Positions 42,971-52,371 of a stretch of DNA of 64,000 nucleotides are shown here, one piece after another. Below the pieces are notes generated by a model, which searched no databases, had not been told where the DNA came from, and saw only the letters and a program-made list of their open reading frames with translations. Every line of letters starts with the position of its first letter. Within the stretch, counting starts at the first letter, position 1. This DNA comes from Hymenobacter cyanobacteriorum (GTDB lineage: Bacteria; Bacteroidota; Bacteroidia; Cytophagales; Hymenobacteraceae). The translations under genes were made by a program, and so were the position numbers. The stretch spans positions 930,001 through 994,000 of the forward strand of contig NZ_JALBGC010000002.1 in NCBI RefSeq assembly GCF_022631375.1. The letters run 5' to 3'.

Positions 42971-45900
42971 ATGATTTCTTATTCCGAAGCGCAGGCCCTC
43001 GCCCTCATCACCGACCCCGGCACCCTCAAGCGGGGCCAGGAGCTGCTGAAACCCGCCAAATGGGCCAACCTGGGCCGCACCGATACCTCCGCTTGGGGCG
43101 AGTGCGCTGGCAGCGGCTCCAAGCCCTACCTCACCGGCATCGACCTGACCGAACCGGCCTTTAAGTGCAGCTGTCCCAGCCGCGTGTTTCCGTGCAAGCA
43201 CGGCGCGGGCCTGCTGCTGCTCATGGCCCGCCAGCCGGAATTATTGGCTGGAACTACGCCCCCGGCCTGGCTGACTGAATGGCTGGAAAAGCGCCAGCAG
43301 ACCCAGGAAAAAAAGGCCGAAAAACCGGCTCCGAAAGCTGCTAAAGCTGCCGCCGCAGTTGAGTTGCAGGCCGATGAGCCAGGCCCTGGCGGTGCGCTAG
43401 TCGGGCAAGCAACGACTGCAGACGAAACCCCCGAAACGGCGCTGCACACACAGCCCACGCCCGCCGTTGACCCCAAGCGCCTGGCCCGCATGACCGCCGG
43501 AGCCGAAGACCTGGTAGCCTGGCTCGAAGATTTGATGCGCGCCGGTTTGGCCACACTCGACAAGCAGCCGGCGAACTTCTGGGAAAGCCAGGCCGCCCGG
43601 CTGGTCGACAACCAGCTGCCCGGCCTGGCCGCCACCGTGCGCGAGCTGGCCACCCTGCGCCACGCCCACGCCGATTGGCCCCCGCGCCTGCTGGGCCGCT
43701 TGGGCGAGCTGTTTTTGCTGACCCGGGCTTTCCTCAACCGTCCTGCGCTCGGCCCCGATGCCCGCGCCGAGGTTCTTCAGCAAGTCGGCGTCAACCTGAA
43801 AAAAGAGGACCTGCTCGCCACCGCCGCGCCCGTAGCCGATGCCTGGCGCGTGCTGGGCCAGTTCCGCTGGGAAGAGGACCGCCTGACGGCCCGCCGCACC
43901 TGGCTGCTGGGCCGCGAAAGTGGCTATACGGCGCTGGTGCTGGAATTTTCCTTCGGCGGACAGCCGTTCAGCACGCCGTTTATTCCGCACGGCGCCTACC
44001 AGGGCGAACTGGCATTTTATCCCGGTCTGCTGCCGCTGCGGGCGGCTCCGGTTCAGGTCAAATTTGACGGTACGGTGCCCGCCAGCGCCGTGCCGACGGG
44101 CCAGTCCATCGGCCAACTGCTGGATGATTATGCCAACGCCCTGGCCCGCCAGCCCTGGCTACGCGAGTGGCCCGCTACCCTCGCCCCGGTGCAGCCCACG
44201 CCCTTGCCGGATGGTCGCTGGCTGTTGCAAGATGCCACGAACAACGACACGCTGCCGCTGCGCTTCGTGGATGAAAACATGCCCTGGCAGCTGCTGGCCG
44301 AAAGCGGAGGCCAGCCCCTCACGCTCTTTGGCGAGTGGGACGGGCAGGCTTTTCGCCCGCTGGGCAACTGGGCAGCAGCCGAACCAACTGCTTCTTCGGC
44401 TCTGTCATCAAGAAGTGAGTCGGCCGGCCGGGATACGCCGGCAGGCACAGCTGCTCCGACGGAGTTTGCGGCTAAGGCGGAGGGGGCGGCCCCGGCGGTG
44501 CCCGGTGCGTTTTCGGGGCCGCAGCTCCTGCGCGTAGCCCTGCTCGGCACCCGCCAAAGTGGCGAAACTCCACCCGGCCCAAGTTCCCTGCCCACTCCCG
44601 ATTCGCCGGAGCAACGGCTTCTGCAAGCGGCCGGCACACTGGCCCTGATGCAGAAAGCCGGTTACTTACCGGCCGCCTCGCCGGTACCGCAACTCGCCCC
44701 TGCACCGCCCGAACTGCTGCCCGTCGTAGGCCCCAGGGGCACCAGCCACCTGCACCAGATGCTCGTCAACTCCCTGCACCTGGAGCTACTGCCCGACTAC
44801 CTCACCCGCCTCGCTGGCCGCGACCTGCGCGTGCCGCCGGCTCTGCTGGTGCCGCTCCTGCACCACGCCACCCGCTCCGCCGAAACGCGGGCAGCGCTGG
44901 GGCCGGTGCTGGGCAGCCGGGGCCATTGGCTGGCGAAGCTTAACCCCGAATGGAAAAATCTGGCTGATAAAATGGCAGCCACTGGCCAACCTGAAACCGA
45001 CGCGGGCACCTGGGAAACCGGCACGATGCCCCAGCGGCTGGCTTGGCTCAGGCAGCATTTTTCCCAGACCCCTGACGCGGCCCGCGCCCTGCTCCTAGCC
45101 GCGTTGCCCACCGAGCCGGCCAAAATGCAGGAATCCCTGCTCGACATCCTCGCCCGTCACCTGCACCCCGATGCCGAGCCCACGCTCGAAGCCCTGCTCA
45201 GAGCGCGCGGCCAGGACGTGCGCCGGCGGGCGGCCGAGCTGCTGGTGCAAATTCCCGGCGCGGCCCTTACCGAGCGGCTGTGGGCGCGGGCCGCGCCGCT
45301 CATCGCAAGCAAGCGCAAGCTGCTGGGCCTGGGCAAGCCCGCGCTCGATATCACCCTGCCCACCTCCTGGGATAAATCCTGGCTGCTCGATGGCATTGAA
45401 GAAATAACCGGACGTTTCGAGTACCGCATCAGCACCACCGTGGGCCTGCAAACCACACAGGGCCCGGCCGCCGGCCGCCTCGGCAACCTGGTGGGGCTGC
45501 TGCCACCCGGACGCTGGACTCACCACCTGGGCCTCACGCCTGGCGAGCTGCTCGCTGCCGCGCTGGCCTCCGAATGGGCGTTGCCGCTGCTGCCCGGTTG
45601 GGCCCACAGCACCCTGCTGCACCGCGACGCCGCCTTCGCCAGTGCCTTTCTGAAGCTGTGGCAGGAGGAGCTGCCGGCCCTCGACAAGGCCAATTGCGCC
45701 CGCGGCATCGCCTGGGGCCAGCTGGCCGCCCTGCTGCCCGCGGCCGACCAGCGCGCCCTCCTGCTCGCACCCACCATCGAGCGGGTGCGCCGCCAGCAGG
45801 ACGACTGGACCCTGGGCCTGGATTTCGTGCCCGCGCCCTGGCCCCGCACCCTCAGCGCCGCCGTGCTCGAAACCATTGCCCGCCAGCTCACCAAAACCGC

Positions 45901-46120
45901 CGTACTCTATGAAGTCAACGCGCCGCCCTACAACCTGCGCCAGCTGGCTTGGCTGCTGCCCCAAACCGTGGCCCCCAGCCTCGCGCCGGCTGATGCGGCC
46001 TGGGCCATTCAGCAGGTCGAGGCCATCGAGCAGGCCCACTCGGTTTTTCAGCCCCAGCTCCATACGTTTGTCGATACCCTGCGCTTCCAGGCCGGTTTGG
46101 AATCGTCGCTGAACGAATAG
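42971..46120 (+). CDS. SWIM zinc-finger / DUF5691 protein
   Basis: 1049 residues. The SWIM motif CxCx6CxH is complete (Cys66, Cys68, Cys75, His77: CSCPSRVFPCKHG). SWIM domains bind zinc and contact DNA or proteins. A low-complexity Lys/Glu/Ala stretch follows at about 110-150. The C-terminal half (about 515-1049, beginning near LLRVALLGTRQSGE) looks like DUF5691, a long helical domain with HEAT-like character. It is the first gene of the MoxR/DUF5682/VWA cluster, and the next gene starts after a palindromic repeat. Its role is probably to recruit or recognise a target. Confidence 0.8.
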   Translation: MISYSEAQALALITDPGTLKRGQELLKPAKWANLGRTDTSAWGECAGSGSKPYLTGIDLTEPAFKCSCPSRVFPCKHGAGLLLLMARQPELLAGTTPPAWLTEWLEKRQQTQEKKAEKPAPKAAKAAAAVELQADEPGPGGALVGQATTADETPETALHTQPTPAVDPKRLARMTAGAEDLVAWLEDLMRAGLATLDKQPANFWESQAARLVDNQLPGLAATVRELATLRHAHADWPPRLLGRLGELFLLTRAFLNRPALGPDARAEVLQQVGVNLKKEDLLATAAPVADAWRVLGQFRWEEDRLTARRTWLLGRESGYTALVLEFSFGGQPFSTPFIPHGAYQGELAFYPGLLPLRAAPVQVKFDGTVPASAVPTGQSIGQLLDDYANALARQPWLREWPATLAPVQPTPLPDGRWLLQDATNNDTLPLRFVDENMPWQLLAESGGQPLTLFGEWDGQAFRPLGNWAAAEPTASSALSSRSESAGRDTPAGTAAPTEFAAKAEGAAPAVPGAFSGPQLLRVALLGTRQSGETPPGPSSLPTPDSPEQRLLQAAGTLALMQKAGYLPAASPVPQLAPAPPELLPVVGPRGTSHLHQMLVNSLHLELLPDYLTRLAGRDLRVPPALLVPLLHHATRSAETRAALGPVLGSRGHWLAKLNPEWKNLADKMAATGQPETDAGTWETGTMPQRLAWLRQHFSQTPDAARALLLAALPTEPAKMQESLLDILARHLHPDAEPTLEALLRARGQDVRRRAAELLVQIPGAALTERLWARAAPLIASKRKLLGLGKPALDITLPTSWDKSWLLDGIEEITGRFEYRISTTVGLQTTQGPAAGRLGNLVGLLPPGRWTHHLGLTPGELLAAALASEWALPLLPGWAHSTLLHRDAAFASAFLKLWQEELPALDKANCARGIAWGQLAALLPAADQRALLLAPTIERVRRQQDDWTLGLDFVPAPWPRTLSAAVLETIARQLTKTAVLYEVNAPPYNLRQLAWLLPQTVAPSLAPADAAWAIQQVEAIEQAHSVFQPQLHTFVDTLRFQAGLESSLNE

Positions 46121-46137
46121 CAGTCAAGATAAAAGAC

Positions 46138-46231
46138 CGTCATGCAGAGCGCAGCATCTCGCGGGCTATAGTAAACCAATCGGCAGAATTAGCTAAAGCC
46201 CGCGAGATGCTTCGCAGCGCTCTGCATGACG
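46138..46231. repeat. Palindromic intergenic repeat, subfamily B
   Basis: CGTCATGCAGAGC at the left and its reverse complement at the right, with AGCATCTCGCGGGCT inside each arm. The left arm lacks 5 bp present in the right. It lies between the SWIM and MoxR genes, within the presumed operon. Confidence 0.85.
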
Positions 46232-46266
46232 TTCTTTTGAATCCTCTCCACACCTCCACTGTCCCC

Positions 46267-47355
46267 ATGACGCCCACCCTGCTCCGCCCCCACGCCGAAG
46301 ACCTGTACGCCGAAGAACTCGCCGCTCTCAAAGCCACCGACCAGGCCCGCCCCAAGCCACCCGGCTGGCACCTTTCGCCGTGGGCGGTGGTGACGTACCT
46401 GCTGGGTGGCAAGCTCGATAACGGCTTCGACATCGAGCCCAAGTACATCGGCCAGCGGCGGCTGATGGAAATTGCCGTGGCTACCCTCGCCACCGACCGC
46501 GCCCTGCTGCTGCTCGGCGTGCCCGGCACGGCCAAAAGCTGGGTGAGCGAGCACCTCACGGCCGCCATCAGCGGGCACACCAACCTGCTGGTGCAGGGCA
46601 CCGCCGGCACCGCCGAAGACAGCCTGCGCTACTCCTGGAACTACGCCCGCCTGCTCGCCGAAGGCCCTTCGCTGGCCGCCCTCGTGCCCAGCCCGCTCTA
46701 CAAAGGCATGGAAACCGGCCAGCTCGTCCGCATCGAAGAGCTCACCCGCATCCCCTCCGATGTGCAGGACACCCTGCTCACCATGCTCTCCGAAAAGGTG
46801 CTGCCCATCCCCGAGCTGAGCACCGAAATCCAGGCCCGGCAGGGCTTCAACGTCATCGCCACGGCCAACGACCGGGACCGGGGCGTGAACGAGCTGAGCA
46901 GCGCCCTGCGCCGCCGCTTCAACGCCGTGGTGCTGCCCCTGCCCGCCACCCTGACCGAGGAAGTCCACATCGTCCAAACCCGCGTGGCCAAGCAGGGCCA
47001 GGCCCTGCAGCTGCCCGTGGAGGCCCCCGCGTTGGAGCAAATCAGCCGCCTCGTCACCATCTTCCGCGAGCTGCGCCAGGGCGTGACCGACAACGGCAAA
47101 ACCAAGCTCAAGTCGCCCAGCGGCACCCTAAGCACCGGCGAGGCCATATCCGTGATGAACTCCGGCCTGGCCCTGGCCGCCTACTTCGGCGACGGCACCC
47201 TGCGCGCCCACGACCTGGCCGCCGGCCTCACCGGCGCCGTCATCAAAGACCCCGCCCCCGACCGCGTGGTCTGGCTGGAGTATTTAGAAACGGTGGTGAA
47301 GGAGCGCGAGGGCTGGAAGGATTTGTACCGGGCGTGCCGGGAGGTGGTGGAGTAG
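46267..47355 (+). CDS. MoxR-type AAA+ ATPase
   Basis: 362 residues from the ATG at 46267; the frame is open into the upstream repeat to 46207. Walker A is LLLGVPGTAKSW, the Walker B/second acidic motif is VRIEELTRIP, and sensor 1 is ATANDRDRG followed by the arginine finger LRRRF. The C-terminal lid helices end near residue 340. MoxR ATPases act as hexameric chaperones, usually with a VWA partner. A VWA gene lies in the same cluster. This is likely the motor of the system. The AT-rich HEPN gene follows after 34 bp. Confidence 0.9.
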   Translation: MTPTLLRPHAEDLYAEELAALKATDQARPKPPGWHLSPWAVVTYLLGGKLDNGFDIEPKYIGQRRLMEIAVATLATDRALLLLGVPGTAKSWVSEHLTAAISGHTNLLVQGTAGTAEDSLRYSWNYARLLAEGPSLAALVPSPLYKGMETGQLVRIEELTRIPSDVQDTLLTMLSEKVLPIPELSTEIQARQGFNVIATANDRDRGVNELSSALRRRFNAVVLPLPATLTEEVHIVQTRVAKQGQALQLPVEAPALEQISRLVTIFRELRQGVTDNGKTKLKSPSGTLSTGEAISVMNSGLALAAYFGDGTLRAHDLAAGLTGAVIKDPAPDRVVWLEYLETVVKEREGWKDLYRACREVVE

Positions 47356-47389
47356 TTGTTGCCGTAATATTCTCTAGCTCATCCAAATC

Positions 47390-48766
47390 ATGAATATTCC
47401 AGATAGAGTTAAGTCTCTCTCCTTAATGTCTGAACCGAACCAATCATTATTGATACATAAGGGTGAGTTCATTCTAGTCTACGGTGATGACCAAATTGTG
47501 ATGAATGGAGAAATCAATTACAATTGGTTTCCTATCGCAAATGCACGCTTTTCGGGCATTGCCTCATTTGAGAACAATGATAGAAATGAAGAAGTCATTA
47601 AACTGAAGCTTTTTCAGAAAGGCATTAAATTTAATTTAATGATTGATAATTTATTATTCAGCCAATGCAGGTTTACGTCTATCAGTATTGGCTCCCAAAC
47701 TGTTTTAGAGGGCATTTCCGAATCAATTTCAGTTCGAGGCGACCGTAGCATCATTGTCAATGAGGTTTTATTCTCTGTGGCTAACATGAGGGACTTTCAT
47801 GGGTCACCAATTAAAGGAACAGACACTGGTGAGCATACTGTTTCTTTTGGTCGAATTGAATTTGACACACCTGATTTTACGATTTTACTTGACAAATCTT
47901 TTAATCATGACACAATCCTTAAACTATTACAGTCAAAAGGAGGCTATGCAATTCTTTACAATGGCAGCTTAATTCCCAAGAAAAATGGCATAACATTTAA
48001 TGAAGCATCAGATTTATTCCATTGCTTTTCGAACTTTCTATCATTAATTAACGGCAGAAGATGTTCTGCAATATTTAAACACGGCATTTATGAAAACCAA
48101 GTTATATGGAGTGATTTTACTAATTACAATGTAGATAGCTATAAACGTGTAACAAGTTGGCCAGTTCAAATATCTACAGACCATTTAAACTCATCTTTAC
48201 AAAATTTTTACAAAATATGGAAGTCAGAAAGTGACCGAAAATTTCTTAAGCTTGTAATACATTGGTATGTAGAAGCAAACAGCCTCTCTGCACACGTTGA
48301 AGGCTCTATAATTCTTGCTCAAACAGCACTTGAGCTAATTTACAACTGGCTAATTATTGAAAAGAAAGCGATTTTGGCAGGCAAAGATGCGGAAACAATA
48401 TCAGCCTCGAACAAAATACGTCTGCTTATATCTCAACTACATACAAACCATGAAGTCCCATTGTCTTTTAAACATCTCCAAGGATTTGTAGAATCTAATA
48501 AAGAGGTGAATGATGCACCAGAAGCCTTTGTTCAAATAAGAAATGCTATTGTTCACTCGCAGAAAAGCAAGAGAGATAAATTAGCTCAAATATCCTCCAA
48601 AGCACAGTATGAGGCCCTTCAATTGAGCCTCTGGTATATCGAACTTAGCATGCTTTACATACTAAACTTCAAAGGCAACTACTATAACAGATGCTCAGGA
48701 GCTGAGTGGCTAGGAGAAGGTGAAGAAATGGTTCCTTGGATGGTGTTCAATGAATACTCACTGTAA
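47390..48766 (+). CDS. AT-rich gene with HEPN-like RNase motif
   Basis: 458 residues; sampled lines are about one third GC, far below the surroundings. The N-terminal ~270 residues are beta-rich and resemble ApeA N-terminal regions. The C-terminal ~180 residues are helical and contain Arg384-N-A-I-V-His389, a HEPN RxxxxH motif with the polar residue after Arg seen in active HEPN RNases. ApeA-like proteins of this layout are known antiphage RNases. The role here is inferred. It has no signal peptide. It is a probable transferred insert within the MoxR cluster, flanked on its 3' side by a minisatellite. Confidence 0.75.
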   Translation: MNIPDRVKSLSLMSEPNQSLLIHKGEFILVYGDDQIVMNGEINYNWFPIANARFSGIASFENNDRNEEVIKLKLFQKGIKFNLMIDNLLFSQCRFTSISIGSQTVLEGISESISVRGDRSIIVNEVLFSVANMRDFHGSPIKGTDTGEHTVSFGRIEFDTPDFTILLDKSFNHDTILKLLQSKGGYAILYNGSLIPKKNGITFNEASDLFHCFSNFLSLINGRRCSAIFKHGIYENQVIWSDFTNYNVDSYKRVTSWPVQISTDHLNSSLQNFYKIWKSESDRKFLKLVIHWYVEANSLSAHVEGSIILAQTALELIYNWLIIEKKAILAGKDAETISASNKIRLLISQLHTNHEVPLSFKHLQGFVESNKEVNDAPEAFVQIRNAIVHSQKSKRDKLAQISSKAQYEALQLSLWYIELSMLYILNFKGNYYNRCSGAEWLGEGEEMVPWMVFNEYSL

Positions 48767-48801
48767 TGCTGAGCAACCGCCCGCCCCGATTCCACCCCCG
48801 C

Positions 48802-48968
48802 CACTAGGATATCTTCAAGCGTCAGCAGGATATATTCCAGGTCCAGCAGCATATCGGCGGGTGCCAGTAGGATATCTTTTATAGGAAGCAGGATATCTTC
48901 GGCCGCTAGTAGGATACTTTTAGCGCCAGTAGAATATCTGCCGGAGGCAGTACTGTGTCGGCGCTAGC
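48802..48968. repeat. Degenerate 21-bp minisatellite, 8 units
   Basis: Eight units at a 21-bp period (one of 20 bp, 48907-48926), consensus CAGTAGGATATCTTC followed by a variable end. On the minus strand the units read as heptads of the type xxxDILL with the Leu and Ile positions conserved. The 20-bp unit breaks that frame. Confidence 0.8.
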
Positions 48969-49055
48969 GGCCCAAGAATCTGGTAAGGGAAGCCGGCCAC
49001 CCGCGTCCGCCCCGATGGCCCGCCGGTGGCGCGGCTGCTTTCCCCCTCCCTTTTC

Positions 49056-49961
49056 ATGCAAAAATTCGACGCCATTATCATCGGCGGCAGCTACGCCGGC
49101 CTCTCCGCCGCAATGGCCCTGGGCCGCTCCCGCCGCCGCGTGCTCCTCCTCGATACCGGCCGGCCCTGCAACCGCCAGACGCCCCACTCCCACAACTTCC
49201 TCACCCAGGACGGGGCCACACCGGCCGCCCTGCGCGCCCAGGCCCAGGCCGAGGTGCAGCACTACCCCACCATCGAGCTGCGGGCCGATGAGGCCCTGAC
49301 CGCCACCGCCCTCCCCGGCGGCGGGTTCCGCGTCGATACCGCCGCCGGGTCCAGCCTCACGGCCCAAAAGCTGCTGCTCGCCACGGGCGTGGTTGACCTG
49401 CTGCCCGCTCTGCCCGGCTTTGCCGAGTGCTGGGGCATTTCGGTGCTGCACTGCCCCTACTGCCACGGCTACGAGGTGGCCGACCAGCGCTTGGGCGTCA
49501 TCGGCAACGGCGACATGGGCTTCGCTTTCGCCCGCCTCATCCATAACTGGTCGCGGCAGCTCACCCTGTTCACCGACGGCCCTTCCACCCTCACGGCCGA
49601 CCAGCAGCAGACGCTGGCCCGCCACGGCGTCGCCATTGAGGAAACGCCGCTGGCCGGTATTGCTCACGTCCAGGGCCAGCTACAGGCCGTGCAGCTAGCC
49701 GATGGCACCGCCCGCCCGCTCGACGCGGTGTTTGCCCGCGTGCCCTTTGAGCAGGCCGGCACCCTGGCCCGGCAGCTGGGCTGCGCGCTCACCGACATGG
49801 GCCACGTGCAGGTCGATGATTTCCAGCGCACGAGCGTGGCGGGCGTGTTCGCGGCCGGCGATGCCACCACACCCTTCCGGGCCGTTTCGGCGGCTGTGGC
49901 CGCTGGTGGCAAGGCGGGCGCCCTAATCAATATGGAGCTAATCGAAGAGAATTTCGAGTAA
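49056..49961 (+). CDS. Thioredoxin-reductase-like FAD oxidoreductase
   Basis: 301 residues from the ATG at 49056. The FAD-binding motif IIIGGSYAGLSAA is at the N-terminus. The redox cysteine pair is in HCPYCHGYE, at the TrxR position. The NAD(P)-binding motif is GVIGNGDMGFAFA, and the second FAD motif is VFAAGDATTPFRAV. Length fits a low-molecular-weight thioredoxin reductase relative. Which electron acceptor it uses is unknown, and no thioredoxin gene is adjacent. It lies inside the MoxR/VWA cluster, after the minisatellite. Confidence 0.88.
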   Translation: MQKFDAIIIGGSYAGLSAAMALGRSRRRVLLLDTGRPCNRQTPHSHNFLTQDGATPAALRAQAQAEVQHYPTIELRADEALTATALPGGGFRVDTAAGSSLTAQKLLLATGVVDLLPALPGFAECWGISVLHCPYCHGYEVADQRLGVIGNGDMGFAFARLIHNWSRQLTLFTDGPSTLTADQQQTLARHGVAIEETPLAGIAHVQGQLQAVQLADGTARPLDAVFARVPFEQAGTLARQLGCALTDMGHVQVDDFQRTSVAGVFAAGDATTPFRAVSAAVAAGGKAGALINMELIEENFE

Positions 49962-50021
49962 GGCGCGGCGCGGGTTGGGCGGGGTGTTGTTCATTTGCAG
50001 GCCCTGCCCAACCCTTTCCCC

Positions 50022-52349
50022 ATGCCCACCCCTGACCTCCGCCTGTTCGGCATCCGCCACCACGGCCCCGGCAGCGCCGCCAGCCTCGTGGCCGCCCTCG
50101 AAGCCTTCCGGCCCGACATTGTGCTGCTGGAGTGCCCCGCCGATGCCGAAGCGGCCCTGGCCACGGCCACCAATCCGGAGCTGGTGCCGCCCGTGGCCCT
50201 GCTCGTTTACAACCCGAAGCAGCAAGGGCAGGCTTCATTTCTGCCATTTGCGGAGTTTTCGCCCGAGTGGCAGGCGGTGCAGTGGTGCGCCCGGAATGGA
50301 GCGCATGTGCGATGCATGGATTTGCCGATGTCGTTGCGGTTTGGGATGCGGGATGCGGTGGCGGAGCTGACGCCCTCCGCGTCAACCTCACCCCCCGGCC
50401 CCCTCTCCCGTGGAGAGGGGGAGTCAGACGCGAGTTCAGAAGAAATACTTATTAAGGAATCGTCAGGCTCCCCCCTCTCCGCCGGAGAGGGGGGCCGGGG
50501 GGGTGAGGTTGACGCGGAGGTCGACCCCGTCGCCTACATCGCCCGGCTGGCCGGCTACACCGATTCCGAGCAGTGGTGGGAAACCCACCTCGAACACGCG
50601 CCCGGCAACGCCGACACCTTCGCCGTGGTGCTGGATTTGATGACGGCCCTGCGCGAGGAGCTGCGCCGCCCCGAAACCGAGGAAACCCTGTTGCGGGAAG
50701 CTTTCATGCGCGAAGCCCTGCGCGCCACCCTGGCCCAGGGCTACCCGCGCGTGGCGGTGGTGTGCGGGGCCTGGCACGCGCCGGTTTTGCAGCCCGACCT
50801 ATTCAAAAAAGAGGACAAAGCCCGGCTGAAAGGCCTGAAAAAAGTCGCCACCGAAACCACCTGGATTCCGTGGACTTACGAGCGGCTGTCGTTCAGCTCC
50901 GGCTATGGGGCGGGCGTGCTCTCGCCGGCCTGGTACGAGTTGCTGTTTGCCCAGCCGCGGGCCGAAGTGCTGACGCACTGGATGGTGCGCGCCACCCGCC
51001 TGCTGCGCGGGCAGGACGTGGACGCCTCCTCGGCCCACGCCATTGAGGGCGTGCGGCTGGCCGCCACCTTGGCCAGCGTGCGCAGCCTGGCCCTGCCGGG
51101 CATCGATGAGCTGCAGGAAGCCGCCGTGGCCATTCTGGGCGGGGGCTACGCCGAGCCGCTGGCGCTGGTGCACAAGGAGCTGGTGATTGGCGTGAAGCTG
51201 GGCGAGGTGCCCGCCGGCCTGCCTGCCACGCCCTTGCAGCAGGACCTGGCCCAGCAGCAAAAAACCCTCCGCCTCAAGCCCGAAGCAATTTCGAAACCGC
51301 TCGACCTCGACCTGCGCCAGCCCGCCCAGCTGGAGCGTAGCCACCTGCTGCACCGCCTGCGCCTGCTCGATATTAACTGGGGCGAGCCGGAGGAAGTATC
51401 GGGCAAAAGCGGCACCTTCCACGAACTCTGGACGCTGGAATGGGAACCCGAAATGGCCCTGGCCGTAATTGAAGCCGGCCGCTGGGGCAACACCGTCCTT
51501 ACTGCCGCCGCCGCCCGCGCCACCGCCCGCGCCGCCGAAGCCAGCACCCTCGAAGCCGTGAGCACGCTGCTGGAAGAGGCCCTGCGCGCCGACCTGGGCC
51601 CGGCCATTCCGGCGCTGGTAGCCCGGCTCGAAACCATCGGGGCCGACACGCGCGACGTGACCCACCTGCTGGCCGCCCTGCCTCCGCTGGCCCAGGTACT
51701 GCGCTACGGCAACGTGCGCCGCACCGACACCGCCCAAGTGGCCCAGGTGGTGCAGCAGCTGGTGCCGCGCCTGTGCATCGGCCTGCCCGCCGCCTGCGCG
51801 GGGCTGGATTACGACGCCGCCAAGGCCCTGCTGGAGCGCATCGAAGCCACCCACCAGGCCATTCGCCTGCTGCAAAACGACGCGCACGAAGCCGACTGGT
51901 ACGCCGCCCTGGCCGCCGTGCAGCGCAACGCAGCCACCAACGGCCTACTGGCCGGCACGGCCACCCGCTTGCTCTTCGACGCCCAGCAAGCCGGCCCGGA
52001 CGCCACCGCCACGGCCCTCGGCCTGGCCCTGGCCCCCGCCCAGCCCACCGACTACGCCACAGCCTGGATTGAGGGCTTCCTGCGCGGCAGCGGCCTGCTG
52101 CTCATTCACCACCGCGAACTATTCGACCTGCTCGACCACTGGCTGAGCGACCTGAACGAAGAAACCTTTCGCGAAATCGTGCCCCTGTTACGCCGCGCCT
52201 TCACCGATTTTTCGCTTCCCGAGCGGCGGCAGATTCTGGAAATCGCGAGTACGGATGCGGGCGCGGCCGTGGCACCAGAAACGGAGGATTTTGACTGGGA
52301 GCGCGGGGCGCGGGTGTTGCCGGGTCTGCGCGAGTTGCTGGGGGTGTAA
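50022..52349 (+). CDS. DUF5682 family protein
   Basis: 775 residues from the ATG at 50022; a TTG at 49995 is in frame. The N-terminus carries the DUF5682 marks: GIRHHGPGSA with its conserved His pair, and IVLLECPADA. A later CGAWHAP motif may complete an active or binding site. DUF5682 is related in fold to the ChaN/TIKI-type families, so a hydrolase or haem/metal role is possible. The C-terminal half is helical. Residues about 118-166 are encoded by a palindromic repeat that preserves the frame. It is part of the SWIM-MoxR-VWA cluster. Confidence 0.8.
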   Translation: MPTPDLRLFGIRHHGPGSAASLVAALEAFRPDIVLLECPADAEAALATATNPELVPPVALLVYNPKQQGQASFLPFAEFSPEWQAVQWCARNGAHVRCMDLPMSLRFGMRDAVAELTPSASTSPPGPLSRGEGESDASSEEILIKESSGSPLSAGEGGRGGEVDAEVDPVAYIARLAGYTDSEQWWETHLEHAPGNADTFAVVLDLMTALREELRRPETEETLLREAFMREALRATLAQGYPRVAVVCGAWHAPVLQPDLFKKEDKARLKGLKKVATETTWIPWTYERLSFSSGYGAGVLSPAWYELLFAQPRAEVLTHWMVRATRLLRGQDVDASSAHAIEGVRLAATLASVRSLALPGIDELQEAAVAILGGGYAEPLALVHKELVIGVKLGEVPAGLPATPLQQDLAQQQKTLRLKPEAISKPLDLDLRQPAQLERSHLLHRLRLLDINWGEPEEVSGKSGTFHELWTLEWEPEMALAVIEAGRWGNTVLTAAAARATARAAEASTLEAVSTLLEEALRADLGPAIPALVARLETIGADTRDVTHLLAALPPLAQVLRYGNVRRTDTAQVAQVVQQLVPRLCIGLPAACAGLDYDAAKALLERIEATHQAIRLLQNDAHEADWYAALAAVQRNAATNGLLAGTATRLLFDAQQAGPDATATALGLALAPAQPTDYATAWIEGFLRGSGLLLIHHRELFDLLDHWLSDLNEETFREIVPLLRRAFTDFSLPERRQILEIASTDAGAAVAPETEDFDWERGARVLPGLRELLGV
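50375..50519. repeat. In-frame palindromic element in the DUF5682 gene
   Basis: Long inverted repeat: CTCCGCGTCAACCTCACC at the left (from 50375) and its reverse complement ending GACGCGGAG at 50519. Each arm also carries its own CCCCTCTCC/GGAGAGGGG hairpin. It codes for a low-complexity SPPGPLSRGEGE and PLSAGEGGRGG insert of about 48 residues. Confidence 0.85.
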
Positions 52350-52371
52350 TGAAACCTAGAATATATACTGA

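Noticed and set aside
48802-48968. Possible CRISPR array
   Set aside because: The 21-bp units are directly adjacent with no unique spacers, and no cas genes are near.
48906-49667. A minus-strand gene ending in the minisatellite
   Set aside because: The frame is antisense to the TrxR-like gene. Only its last ~15 codons match the heptad pattern, and a frameshift stops it.
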